Assembly: GCF_003711515.1 (NCBI RefSeq)
Contig: NW_021167080.1
Location: forward strand, 4,977,015 to 5,041,014
Reading direction: 5' to 3'
From: Sodiomyces alkalinus F11
Lineage: Eukaryota; Ascomycota; Sordariomycetes; Glomerellales; Plectosphaerellaceae
DNA length: 64,000 nucleotides
This document shows positions 33,244-45,623 of this stretch, one piece after another. The position numbers and the translations under genes are program-made. Under the pieces are notes generated by a model. That model saw only the letters and a list, made by a program, of their open reading frames with translations. It was not told the origin of the DNA and searched no databases. Position 1 is the first letter of the stretch; each line of letters begins with the position of its first letter.

Positions 33244-36204
33244 GGCTTTCCAAGGCCGGACTTGGGGGCGCTCGACTTTACTCACATCTGCTGCATGCAT
33301 CTCTCTGCCGGCATGTCATCTGGATGCAAGAATCATAGAACGTTTTGGTTGCAGTTACACAGCGCCAACTGCTGGGATAATGGGGAAGACACGGACGTGC
33401 GGGTGAGGAAGGTGTGCTAGGCTATAATGGCGAAATTCGAGGAGACGGACGAGAGTCTTCTCTCTCCGTCTCTCTCACGGGCCCACATATACGCATACAC
33501 ACTCTCTGCACGTGGTTTACAGCTGTTGACTCGTGGCGTCGGCGTTTTGGACACGATTTGTTAAGGGGGTGCCTTTTATTTCCTTTATTTTCCGTTCTTT
33601 TTTTCCGCGCCTTTTTTCCCAAGCTGTGTTTGTGGTGGAAGGTTTTATTCTTGCGTTCTGGACGGTGTGGTAGTTCTCTCAAATACGATATCGAGTCCTT
33701 TACGTTCTATATATACGAAGTATTATATCACTGGTTCTGTTCTCTTAATATCAGGCTTTAGCAACGCGAGGTAGTCGGCACACCGGTTAGTTTTATATTT
33801 CCGCTGTTTTGACTTGTGCCGTCCAACCTCGTGGGGTCGTCACTCGTCACCGAATGGAGCTCTGTCTTGGTCTGTTGCAATGGGGCATTGCATGGCAGAA
33901 TGACAGGTGACAGGGACGAGACAGGACAGGGTCAGTATTGGTTTTCTCCACAGTTGCTCCAAATGTCACTTCGCCGAGTATAGGTGCCTGGATGTACCTT
34001 TATGTTAACAGCCCTGAATCAACATGGCAGTGTCGTTCACCAGTCCCGTCTTTGTCTCTCTCTCCCTCTCCCTCTCTTCCATCAAAATCTCGCCGACGCA
34101 GAATAACACCGTCATTGAGCTTATGTGTCTGTCTGTGTCTTCGATACGACATAACCAGGAGATAACCTTGGGACTCCCAGTCCATAAATTGCAGAGAGAG
34201 TGGTCTCATAAATTGGGAGGTTGGGCCCTACTAACTCAACCCCCTAATGAATCACTGATGCTGGATCTGGATGGAGGGATCGGGCTTCTCTGCACTAATA
34301 CGGAGCAACACGAAGTACGAAGTAATTATTACCAAGTACGCAGAGTTAGCTACCTAAGCTGCCTCATGTAACTCCAGGTACTTGTATGCCTTGTCCTCCC
34401 TGCGATTCTCAAGCCCACGAATTGCCGTCTGAGCAGAGGAAGTACCAATAAAAGACAAACGAAAACAAAACCAGAGGACACGACACCCCTCGATCGTGTC
34501 TCGATCCCTCCCAACAAGTGATTTGCAACAGTTGGGCTGCAATGCCGACTGGAATAGGCCGCAGGGAATAGTGGTTCCGGCCCGATACTTCGTACTTGAT
34601 GCTACAATACAACGTACAAAGGAAGGGGGATGCAAGAGTTAATACATCGCCCACCACCACCTTCATCGACGATGGAGGCTCTCGGGAGGGTCGGAGGCGA
34701 GCCACGTTGCACGCCCCCCTAACAGGGCAGGGGAGGGGGATATGGGAAATGGGAAATGGTTGGGGGGGGTGGGGAGGTTATGCATAGTTGAGGCGACTCG
34801 CCCACGTCGGCGCTCGACGTCCACCTTACGCTTCGATTGCTCCATGAGGTAGGTACCCTACCTAGGTAATAAGGTACTGCACGTCCAGATACTTTCGATT
34901 TGTTCTTTGTGTCCGCATATTCCGTTCAGACGAAGTGGTTACTTCGTACTATCTACGGCTCTTTGTATTATGAGACAGGTACTTTGTCTCCCCTTTGCAC
35001 TTTCTTCTGGTCTAAGGTAGATGTACCGTTGTAAATGCAGGCAGATAGATGTACTTCGTGCCACTTCACCGGGTGTCCACGGGTTGAAACAACGCACCGT
35101 CCACCGCAAAACCGATATCCAACTAAGGTACCTAATATTATGGTTGGTCGCTGCTTCTTCTCTCCCACTCACTCATCATGCAAGCCGCTGGTCTACCCGT
35201 CCCCGTCCCGCTGCATCGTTGGGCCGCCATTCTATTTTCTCTTTTTTTTTTCTTCTTTTCCTTTCATTTTCCCCCGGTGTCTTTCTGTCCTGTGGTCCGA
35301 GTCCGCCCTGTCCTCTCTGGCTGTCGACCTTCGAAGCATCGTCCCCATCGTCACATTTCACCCCCCTCCCCCTTTGCAGCCACTCGTCCCACGTCTCGGC
35401 CTTGGACCGACGTGGCCCCAATGCCAGTCTTGCGCGAGCCAATGATCCCCGAGCACGATCGCTTCTTCCTTCGTACTCACTGGGTCTCTATCCATTCTCC
35501 CTAACCGGCCGGTCCCTTTGCATGGGGGGGATGCCGTGGGGTCGCCGTAGGACGCAGTAGTACGCAGTAGTGTTTGGCTGCATGGCGATTTTGTCTCTCT
35601 CCCCCCCCCCCCCCCGTGCGTGATGTGGTGACAGGTCCGGTCCGTTCTGTTCTCTCGCTTTGCTTGGAGGCTTCGGATCAATAGGAACTGTCGCCCTGTT
35701 CTCTTCCTGGAAACTGCCCAACTTCTTCGTTGTGAATCTCGTCGAATCCCTCTTCTCCTTTCTCCTTTTTCGTCACTCTCTTCGTCTTGCGGACCAAGCC
35801 ATTCACTGCCTGCTTCGACGAAGCCTACATCTACATTTGTCGAATCAGCCATTGCAATTCAATTCAATTTCTCGACCACTCAACATACACATCTCTTCTC
35901 TAATACTTGTTCTGCGTGTTCGATTTCTGAGGATACCCCCGTGTCTGTTGTGTCCCTCCACCACCATTCAACTGCTCTTGCCCTCCCCCCCAAGTACCTC
36001 TCTGCTTGGGCTCTTTGGGCTTTCATTTTCTTCCATAGCCCGAAGAAGAAAAAAACAACAACACTGGTTTCGAACAGCCCTCCAACTCGGGAGCACACCT
36101 GCATGACCTGAGCGAGCAACTGGAGGTGCCCTCCAACCTGTAGGCTACACGTTGCTCACTCACATCACTCGCCCGAGCCGGGCGAGACCAGTGAGAACGA
36201 GAAG
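33244..36204. other. 3-kb spacer and long CT-rich 5' region of the giant repeat-protein gene
   Basis: The first few hundred bases are the 3' flank of SNF7. GGTACCC, CCTAGGTAA and CGAAGTACGAAGTA words occur at 34305-34330 and 34850-34880. From 35220 onward the plus strand is strongly pyrimidine-rich, with a C15 run at 35601-35615, consistent with a promoter and long leader for the gene at 36205. No coding gene is supported. Confidence 0.45.
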
Positions 36205-39200
36205 ATGGAGTGGCAAGAGGAAGTCGAGTTCTGCCCTCACCGGGCCAATCTTGAAGTCCAGACTGTCGACTTCTCCAATGTTAAGTTCTCCGTGCCCTCC
36301 GACACGGAGGAAGAGGCAAGGGCAAACGGTGCGTTGACAACATCCGCCACATCCGGCCCTGTTCCGAGCCGTGATATCCAACTAACCCTTCGAGTATAGG
36401 AGACGGTGGCGAAGGAGGCGAACCTGCACCGCCAGCCCCAGTCGTCTCCGAAAACAAGAAAAAAAAGAAGGGCAAGAAGGGGAAACAACAAGCACATGCC
36501 GCTCCGTCTGATGACCCTGTAGAGCCCCCGGAGGCCACACCCGAAGTTGAGGAGGAGTCGGCGCCGACCAAGGGCAAGAAGAAGAAGAACAAAAAGAAGG
36601 CAAAGGGGTCCAAGGCCAAGGACCCAGAGCCAGAGCAAGAGCCAGAGCAAGAGCCAGTGCCCGAAGTAAAGGAAGCCGACGCTGAAGCCAACGCCGACTC
36701 CAACACCAACGGTGATACGAACGCGAACGTCGATACCAACGCCGACACGAACCCCGATACCAACGCAGACACCAACGCAGACACCAACGCAGACACCAAC
36801 GCGGACGCTGACGCTGCCGCTGCCCCTCCTGCTGAAACTGTCGAAGAAAGTCCAGAACCTGCGAAGGAAGGAGCCCCCCCAGGACCCAAGCCCAAGGCCC
36901 AGAAAGCCAAGGAGAACAAGGAAAAGAAAGATAAGAAGAAAAAGGCCAAAGGAAAGAAATCCCAGGACAATAACATGGACCCGGAACCTGCCGCCGATGC
37001 CTCGCGTTCTGTTCCGGCCCCGGCCCCTGACGCCGACGCCGACGCCGACGCCGGAAACAACCCCGAGGACAACAACACTAGCCCACCCTCGGCAGAAGCA
37101 CCGGCAGACGATGTTCCTCCGCAATCAGACGCCCTAGCAAAAGACGCCGCAGCAGAAGACGCCCCAGCAGAAGATGGCTCCGGGGATGCCAAGCCTGATG
37201 CCGGAGATGCATCCGCTCCCACGGCCGATGAGCCCAGCGCTGAAGGTGCCAACGAGGACGCCCCTTCCACGCCAGCCGATAAGCCTGATGAAGCGGTGGA
37301 CGGAACCAACGGAGAAGCGCCGGTAGCGGCCGAGACTAGTGAGGAACCCGCCCCCAAAGACGAGCCGGCCGGGGGTGGCGCACAGGAAGACGCTCAACCT
37401 AGCGCCGATGCCTCCAAGGATGATGCCACACCCCCTGATGCAGCCGACCAGCCCAGCAGTAATGCCGATGAGGGCGCCGAAGCACCTGCGCCGACGGCCC
37501 AGACAGATGAAGAGCCTAACCCGGAAGAGCCAGCTAGCGGCGACGCGAAAGAAGACGCGCCGGTTGCGGAATCGGAGCCGATGCCTCCCCAAGAGGACCC
37601 GGAACCTGCATCCGAACCAGCTGCGCCGGCCGGCGACACGCCTGGAGGCGAGGCGCCAACCACAACCGATTCACCCGATGATGCCGGAACAGACGGCGAC
37701 AAGCCGGATGAAGCGCAGACCAGTAATCCGGATCCAGAGGTTGCAGAGCCTGAAGCCGCTCCCGAACCGACACCGTCCGCTGAAACCCCGGCCGAGGGCG
37801 AGGAGAAGGCTCCAGATGTTTCCGCTGCCGATGACGCCAAGCCCGATGACGCCCCTGACTCTTCAGATGCGCAAAACGACCCGCAACCCGCCGCCGATGC
37901 TCCACCTGAACCAGCGCCGCCGGTCGAAGAGACAGATAACGCCCAAGGCGATAGCTCAGAGCCTCCGAAAGAAGAGAGCGAGGGTAACAACGACGTCAAG
38001 GATGAGACTCCTCCCGAGAGCGCCCCGGAGCCTGCCTCCGATCAGGCACCACCCGAGCTACCAGAGCAGGACCGGCCGGAGGCCCAAGAAGAAACCTCAG
38101 ACAACCCTGACGGAAACGTTCTAAACGATGCCACGGCTGAGGCGCCAGCTGAAAGTGACAGTACTCCTGCTGGAGAAAGTGCGCCTCCACAAGATCCCGA
38201 GCCGGAGGCGCCCACTGAGGCTGAAGGCAAGCAAGACCAGGACGGCCGTGACACGGCAGATGCAGCAGCAGACGCACCAGCAGACGCACCAGCAGACGGC
38301 TCAGATGCCGCGCCAGAAGCCCAGATTGAGGCTTCTGAGCCTCCTGTTGAGAATGCTCCAGAGTCGCCTCCAGAGCCTTCCTCGGCTGGCCAAGAGGAAG
38401 TCGGGCCCGAGAACACGACTACGGACAGTGCTGCCGAAGAACTCAAGAGCGACCCCGTTGCCGAAGCGCCGCCGGCCCCTGAGCCAGAGACTACCGAGCC
38501 CGAGACCTCGTCCGAAAATCCCGGCCAGGACAATGCTGAAGAGGCCCTCAACCAGGAAGAATCGGCTGTCGATGCAGCCGCTGCTGAGCCTACACCCGAT
38601 GAGCCGCCATCAACCGAAGGACAAGATGCGGCTCAGGAAGAAGAAAAAGAGGCCAAGACTGCCGAACCTGTTGCTGAAAGTCCGGATATCGAGGAAGTTC
38701 CTCAACCCGCTGATAGTCCTAGCGAGGACCAGAAAGACGAAGCTGCCACCACCCCCAATGTCGAGGATGCCTCGGCTGACATGCAGGACAGTGGAGAGGA
38801 CGCGGGCTTGCCTGAAGATGCAGACCTCATCCCCATTCCAAGCGACGGGAAGGAGTTGAGTTTCAAAGAATTCCCAGTATCCGAGGACGCAACACCAGCA
38901 GCAGCTGTTGATGGTGCAATCCCGGCACCCGCCGATCAGGAGCCCAAATCGGAGGACGCCGCAAATGGCGAGCTCGCGGAAACCGTTGTCCAAGATGATG
39001 AAGCTGCAGACTGCAAGCCGGGAGATGAAGCGGCGGAAGAAACGCCTGTTCCAACAACTGAAACCGCTGAGGAACAGCCAAGTGTTGAAGCAGAGACCAG
39101 TCCCGACCCTCCGAGTGCGGAACAGGAGACGCCGACGACCGATGCGAATGCTGAGGATTCCGCCGCTCCTGAACCCGCCCCCGACGCTACAGAATCTGCC

Positions 39201-42200
39201 ACAGAACCTGCCACCGAGGCCGAGACCAAGGCTGAGGAGACACCCAAGACCGAGGAGGAGCCTAAAGCCGACGAAGAGCCGAAAGCAGAGGCAGAAGCCA
39301 AAGCAGACGAACCCAAGGAAGAGAGCGAGCCTCAGCCAGAAGAGATCTCAGCAGCGGACGAGGCCAAGGCAGATGACGACGGGAAGGCGGAAGACGTAAA
39401 CGCACCGGACGCCGATGTCCGAGCCGAGGTCGGCAAGGGATCTAAGGAATCTGAAGAACCCGAGAATCCGGAAGATGCCCCCGAAGTCGGCGACGCTGAG
39501 GCCACCGTCCTGGCCGACGCTCAAGGGCCAGGATCCGAAGAGGCAACACCGCCCCCAGTCGAGGAAAGCGAGGCCGCTAACAACGATGCACCGGCTGCGG
39601 AAGATAATGCCCAAGACGCGAAGGATGAGCAGCCCTCGTCTTCCGAACCGTCCGCTCCGGCAGACGCTGACGGGGAAAAAGCGGAAGAGCCACCCGCAGA
39701 GGCCCCTGCTCAGAACACAGACGGAGACTCCGAGCCTCCTCCCGCCGACTCTGAAGCAATCAAGGAGGCCGATACAACTGCTGAAGGTGCCGGCCAAGAA
39801 CTCGCTGACGACTCGCCACCTGGGCCTGCCGATGGGGAAGCCAAAGACGCGTCCGAACCAGACCAGTCTTCTCAAGAACCAGCGGACGCCACCGCCGAAT
39901 CTGCGCCTGTCGAAGACGGTACCGCGAAGGACGATGGTGCTGACGCAAGCCAGGACGCCGAGCTGCCTCCTGAACCGACCGCCGCGGAACCAGCTAGCGG
40001 CGACGCAGAGCCTCCCCCTGTTGAAGCCGAGGCTGAGAAGGGCAGCGACTCACTAGCAGAAAGTGGAGAGGCCGGAGACGTCGCTGCTGCCCCTGCAGAG
40101 ACTACTTCCACCGACGCCGAGGAAAAGACTGAGGGCGAAACTGCTCCCGAAAGTACTGAAGAAGCGAAGCCAGCGGAGGCTGAGCCTGAACCACCGGTCA
40201 CCTCGGACGCGGACGCGGACGCGGGCAAAGACGCCGAGCCAGAGGCGGAGAAGGCTGAGGCGGCCGAAGCTGAGAACACGGACGGTGCTGCACAAGCCGA
40301 GCAGACGGAGCCACCCTCGGAGACGCAGGATGAACTGTCCCCTCCTGTGGATACGAACCAGGATGTTAGCGATGCCCCCGCGGAAGGAGGTGCCCAGGAG
40401 GAAGCGAAAGAACCGGATCCCGAAGATGTTGCCGCCACTACAGGCGATCCTTCCCCTCAACCTGAAGAGGGGCCAGACGCACCGGCGGAAGCACCGGCGG
40501 AAGTAGTAGCAGAGGCAGCGGCAGACGCACCGGCAGACACACCGGCAGACGCACCGGCAGACGCACCGGCAGACGCACCGGCAGACGCACCGGCAGACGC
40601 ACCGGCAGACGCACCGGCGGAAGCAGCAGCGGAGGAACCGGCAGACGCATTGGCGGAAGCAGCAGCGGAAGCAGCAGCGGAGGTACTAGAAGATACAGCA
40701 GCGGACACACCAGCGGACACACCGGCGGACACACCGGCAGACGTACCGGCAGACACACCGGCAGACGCACCGGCAGACGCACCGGCAGACGCACCGGCAG
40801 ACGCCCCAGTAGACGCAGCAGCAGACGCAGCAGCAGATGCACCGGCGGAGACGCCAGAGGAACAGCCGATTGCCGAGCCCACAGGGGAGGAGGCGGAGAG
40901 CAAGCCGGCAGACGAACCGGCTCCCGACACAGAAACCAAAGCGGCCGACGAACCGGCAGCGGTTCCAGCAGCCGATGCAGAACAGACTAAAGACGTCGAA
41001 GAGGAAGAGAGCAAGGACAAGGTGGGACCGATCCCAGACGTTGTGGTTAAGAAAGTAGAGATACAAGGTGAGGCCCATCTCCTATCCCCCGATCCCGTCA
41101 TCCCCACTGGAGGCACACGAGATTTGGCGGATTCGAGTTGGGAGCCAAGTGGCATGGACTTGCGAGACAACGGCGATGTGGATGTGGTTGCAGCTCAGGC
41201 GGAAGCGGCTTCCGTACAGGAGACTCCATGTGTGCCTTCAACAACCGCAGAAGTGACAGCGGGACTCGACGAACTCAAGGACCAAGGCAGCGGCGTCGAT
41301 CATGATCCGACGACGGAGGTGGACCAGGCACGTTTCACCGATAAACAGGAACCGGAGTTGGCGGATATCTCGGAACCGCCGGTGACGTCGCCGAATGCGC
41401 TCGTCGAGGCCGAGAGCCCGCAGACTGGGCTCCTGGGCTTGCCGAACGAGCCCGTAGCAGTAGCGACGAGCACTACGTCGGCATTTTCGTGCCCACGTGC
41501 AGACGTGGCGGAGATAGCTGCTGAGCCTGAAAAGACTCTCGCCGGGCCCGATAATGCTACATGTATGGTTGGCGCTGAAGAACAGCTCGTTGGCTCAGAT
41601 GTCACTTCGGTTGAAACGGATTCTCAATCACAGCCCAGAAATCCTGGCGAGTCGGAGCAAGTACTAGCCGAGAAGTCCGAGGAGCCCAACGATCCGCCAG
41701 CTTCGCCGCCGAGTGAGAGTGAGTCTCAAGAATCATCTGGGACAGCTCTTCCAGGTCCGGAAGAGATAACCCTCACCGAACCCCACGAGAACGATCTTCC
41801 TAAGGCTCTCCCTCTCGATGAGCCCACCGTATCCGAGATCTTGGCAGAGGAAAGCGCCGAGATGCAACAAGAGTCCGACACTCGACTGTCATCACATCCC
41901 GAACACCCCTCGGAGTCGGAATCCGCACTAGATGAGCACCAAATCTCCCCTGAAGTAGAGTCGACGACGCCTGAACAAGCGGAATTATCCCCAGGCACGA
42001 TCAACGACGAGTCTACTGCCGATTGGGAGGATGTTACGGCCAATCCGAGAAGTATCGTTGAAGATCCCGACACACAAGACGAGGCCCCGGAGAATCCCAC
42101 ACTCATCCACGAGCCAAAAGCGGACCAAGCAGCCCCCGATGATGTTTTCGCGGGACCCGTTGAGCAAGGGGAAGAAACTGCTGAAATCCCCGGTAGACTG

Positions 42201-45200
42201 GCAACAGGAGACGAAAACACCGACCCGGTAGCAGAGACAGAGACATCTGTTCTTTCCAATGATGTTCGTCAGCTGGAAGCGGAACCCAGCTCCCCGCCGG
42301 TGCTTGAAGACGAGGAAAAACTGAAACTCCTTGACATTGAGGTTCGCGTCGAGGAACTCAATACGCCACCAGACGACGTTGACAGTATTCTCGTCGGCCC
42401 CGAGTCACCCGCGATATACCAGGATGATGCTGAAGCCCCTGGTTCGGAAGAGTCCAGCTCTACCGAGCCGTCTACATCTGTTGAGGAACCAAGTTGTGAG
42501 CAGGAAGCCACCGTGATGGCCACCGTCGACAACCCTGATGCAACACAAGACACTGCAGCTGCGGGGATACCCGACTCGACAGAGGGACCAAGCCCTTTAG
42601 CTGCGAACACTGCCATCCAGGACCAGGACCAGGACCAGATCACTGCCGATGAGCTCGACACTCCCAAGGCAACCAGCTCTGGTGAAGCAGACGAAGCACA
42701 ACCAATTGTTCTGCAACCAGTGAGCGAGGAAGAATCCGCTCAGTCGGAGTCTGAAAAGGAGTTGCCCCCTGTTGAAGAGTCTCAGATCCAGTCTTCTGTG
42801 ATACTCGTTAGCGTGGAAGAATCCGCTCAGGCTGGATCTGGAAAGGAGTTGCCCCCTGTCGAAGAGTCTGAGATCCAGTCTTCTGTGATATTTGTCAGCG
42901 AAGCCTCCATCATGCCCGAGACAGAAATCGTCGAGAATCCCAGCTCCGGAACTCCGCCGCCTGTCGAAACTACAGAATCTGCGCCTCAGTCCGAACAGGA
43001 TACGAGTGACAGAGATAACATTACGCAAGACACACCAGAGTCTACATTTTCTGAAGGCGATTGGGACCGGAGCACACCAACTCCAGGCCCTGTGGACAAA
43101 GTCGGCGTTGGTCATGCCGCTTCAAATGCACACTTTGATCTGCCGGGAGCCTCTCAACAGAATGAAGCCCAACAGCGGGACAGCGATTCCGATATAGTCA
43201 TCGTTGAGCGCGACATGATGGACGAAGAAGATCAAACAGTGACAGATTCCGAAGACAAACAGCCGGCGTCAGTGCTCGATGAGACGGCACAGCCAAGCAG
43301 TCCCACTTCACACGATCATCGGCATGCTGATGATGGCCAAGGAGATGCCTCCGAAACATTGGAGATTCCCGGCGACGGGCTGTCTTCCCAATTGCCTGTG
43401 GACGAGGAAACTCTCAGCGACGGTGGTGGTAGTGTCCCGACGGAAAGCGCCATCGTGGAAAGAGACGCCTCAGGGCCCAGCCGGCCGAGTGAAGAGGACG
43501 CTACTACAGCTCCGATCGAGGATTCCTCCGAAACAAGCGTCATGGTTGCAGGCGCCGCATCGGTTGGCATTACTGCCGCTGCCGCTACCGCTGTTGCTGG
43601 TGGGGCTGCCGCACACGAGCTGTCCAAGGACGATGGGTATGACCAAGGCTCAGTCCGAGAACCGATTGTGGAGGAAGAGAAAGCGCGCGCGGTGCCTTCC
43701 TCCATGAGCCGCAGTTCCTCGGATAAGCTGATCCAAACTGCACTGGAGGGATGTGAACCGGTCCAAGCATACCAAACCACCGCCGTCTCGGAGTCTAGAG
43801 ACAGAGTCGCGGAGCCGATGATTCCCGTCAAAGACGCCGAGAGCAAGGATGGCCATGCTGGTGACGACTCCATTACGCAGAGAGGTGTTACACCGGCCAA
43901 AGCCGGCATGGTAGACGAGGGTACGCAAACGGACGAATCGTTCTTCGAATCCCAAAGGCGGCCCCCTACCCCTCTCGACCCGGAGCATCGTGTCGGTGCT
44001 GCGACGCCAGGCATCGTACTGCCTGATGCGTCAGATGTGTCTCCCAGCCCCAAACAAAGGGCCAGGACGCTCCGACGTCAGCGGAAGCTGTCCATGGCTC
44101 GGGCGGAAGAAATGGTTGCCGCCGCCGTGGTTCTCTACGCTACAGCCGAAGTCTTGAGCTCTCCTCAGCGCCCACTACGTGGTGAAATCTCGCAGTCCGG
44201 TCCAGAACAACGCAATCTGTCACATGTCCAAGCCCAGAAGATGGTGGGAAGCGGAGGAGATTCTGATCCGCCTTTCGTGTCCGGCCAACCTATGATTCAT
44301 GCACAAGGGACTACGGAGCATCAAGAAGAGGAACTTCGAAAGTCGGTTGCTGACCTATTCACAGACGATAGGGATGACAAGAAAGAGTCGGAATCTTGGC
44401 GAGATGGTGAGAGGCGGCGCAGACATCGACATTCTCATCACTCGTCGCACCATTCTAGCCGCAGCAGAGGCGAGGACGACGGCAGGGAGAGCAGGAGTCG
44501 ACGTCACTCGCACCATTCGCACCATTCTCATCACCGCCGCCATCGCACCGACAGCGAACGGGCACGAGATGGTGAGCGTGAGCACGAGCGCGAGCGCGAT
44601 AGGGATCGCGACCACGACCGCGAGCGGGCCTCTCGCTCCGTTCGCTCTGGGTCTGATTCGGGAACACACACACCGCCACGGACACCGAAACGTCAGGACA
44701 GCGGCTTCTCCGAAGCCACCGACTCCCCGCGCAGACGACACCGTAGCGAGCGCACGCCGGAAGAGCAGGCGGCGCACGAAAGGCGCAAAGAGGAGCGGCG
44801 GCTGGAGAAGGAGAGGGAGAGAGAACACGAGGAGCGACGGAGGCACAAGGACAAGGACAGGGAGCGAGACCGAGATCGGGGCCGAGACCGGGACCGGGAC
44901 CGGGACCGAGACGGCCATCGGCACCAACGGTCGTCGCGGCAGTACAGTGCCACGGGCAGCAAGGAGGAGTCGCCCTCGGTGACTCCGGTATCGGCGACCA
45001 GCAAGAAGTTTTTCGACATCAAGAACGCCGAAGGCGTAGTCAAATCGACGTTCCCACCGCAAATCATCAAAGACGACGGACACGCGGACGTCGACGACAG
45101 CGGAAGCTACCGGGAGAGAGAGGTGGCTGCAAAGACGGCTGCCAAGACGGCTGAACCGCCCTCGCCGCCACGGGATGCGACCAAGAGGCCAAGCACAACC

Positions 45201-45623
45201 AGGTCCCGGCACGGTTCCAGCAACGGACACAGTCGGGGGGCTGATGACAAGGCCAAGCTGGAGCGGGCGAGGGAGGCTGTGGCGGAAGAGGCGCGCCAGG
45301 CAAAGGAGGCCAGAGAATCTCGGGAGGCCAGGGAGGCGAGGAAGGCCAAGGAAGCTCGTGAGGCCAATAAGGCCCGTGAAGCCCGTGAAGCGCGAGAGGC
45401 CCGTGAGGCCCGTGAAGCGCGAGAGGCGAGGAGGGCAGCGAGGAAAGCAGCGGCGGCTGCAGCTGTAGAGACGGTGTCGTCGGAAGAAATGTCGGAGTCG
45501 AAGAGGGGCGAGGACTCGCGACGAAAGGCGAGGGAGGAGGAGAGAAGGAGAAGGGCCAAGGAGATGGAGAAGGAGAAGAATAATGGGCTTAGGGCTGCTT
45601 TCAAGCGGTTCTTTACGGCTTGA
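36205..45623 (+). CDS. Giant (3115-residue) acidic low-complexity repeat protein
   Basis: Exons are 36205-36328 and 36400-45623 (71-nt intron, donor GTGCGT, acceptor AGTATAG, junction codon Gly). The start is the ATG at 36205 (MEWQEEVEFCPHRANLEVQTVDFSN), the only folded-looking N-terminal stretch. Lys-rich clusters follow, then NADT repeats and about 2000 residues dominated by Ala, Asp, Glu and Pro, including PADA repeats (about residues 1400-1530). Near residue 2420 a Gly/Ala hydrophobic stretch (VAGAASVGITAAAATAVAGG) could span a membrane. Residues 2547-2630 look conserved (GTQTDESFFESQRRPPTPL, then ARTLRRQRKLSMARAEEMVAAAVVLYATAEVL). His/Arg/Asp-rich tracts and a long charged EAREAR helix end the chain. 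Function is unknown; it is reminiscent of fungal 'involucrin repeat' proteins. Confidence 0.85.
40480..40860 (+). repeat. In-frame GCACCGGCAGAC minisatellite in the giant gene
   Basis: Near-identical copies of GCACCGGCAGAC and six-base halves encode alternating Ala-Pro-Ala-Asp, interrupted by Glu- and Thr-containing variants (GCGGAAGCAGCA, ACACCGGCGGAC). Units keep the reading frame. The very low divergence between copies suggests recent expansion or gene-conversion turnover. Confidence 0.85.

Noticed and set aside
40480..40860. CRISPR-like array
   Set aside because: Repeats are contiguous, in frame and lack unique spacers; the organism is a eukaryote.
36657..45623. GTG-initiated start for the giant protein
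   Set aside because: The frame continues upstream through a well-formed intron to an ATG at 36205 with sensible coding sequence.
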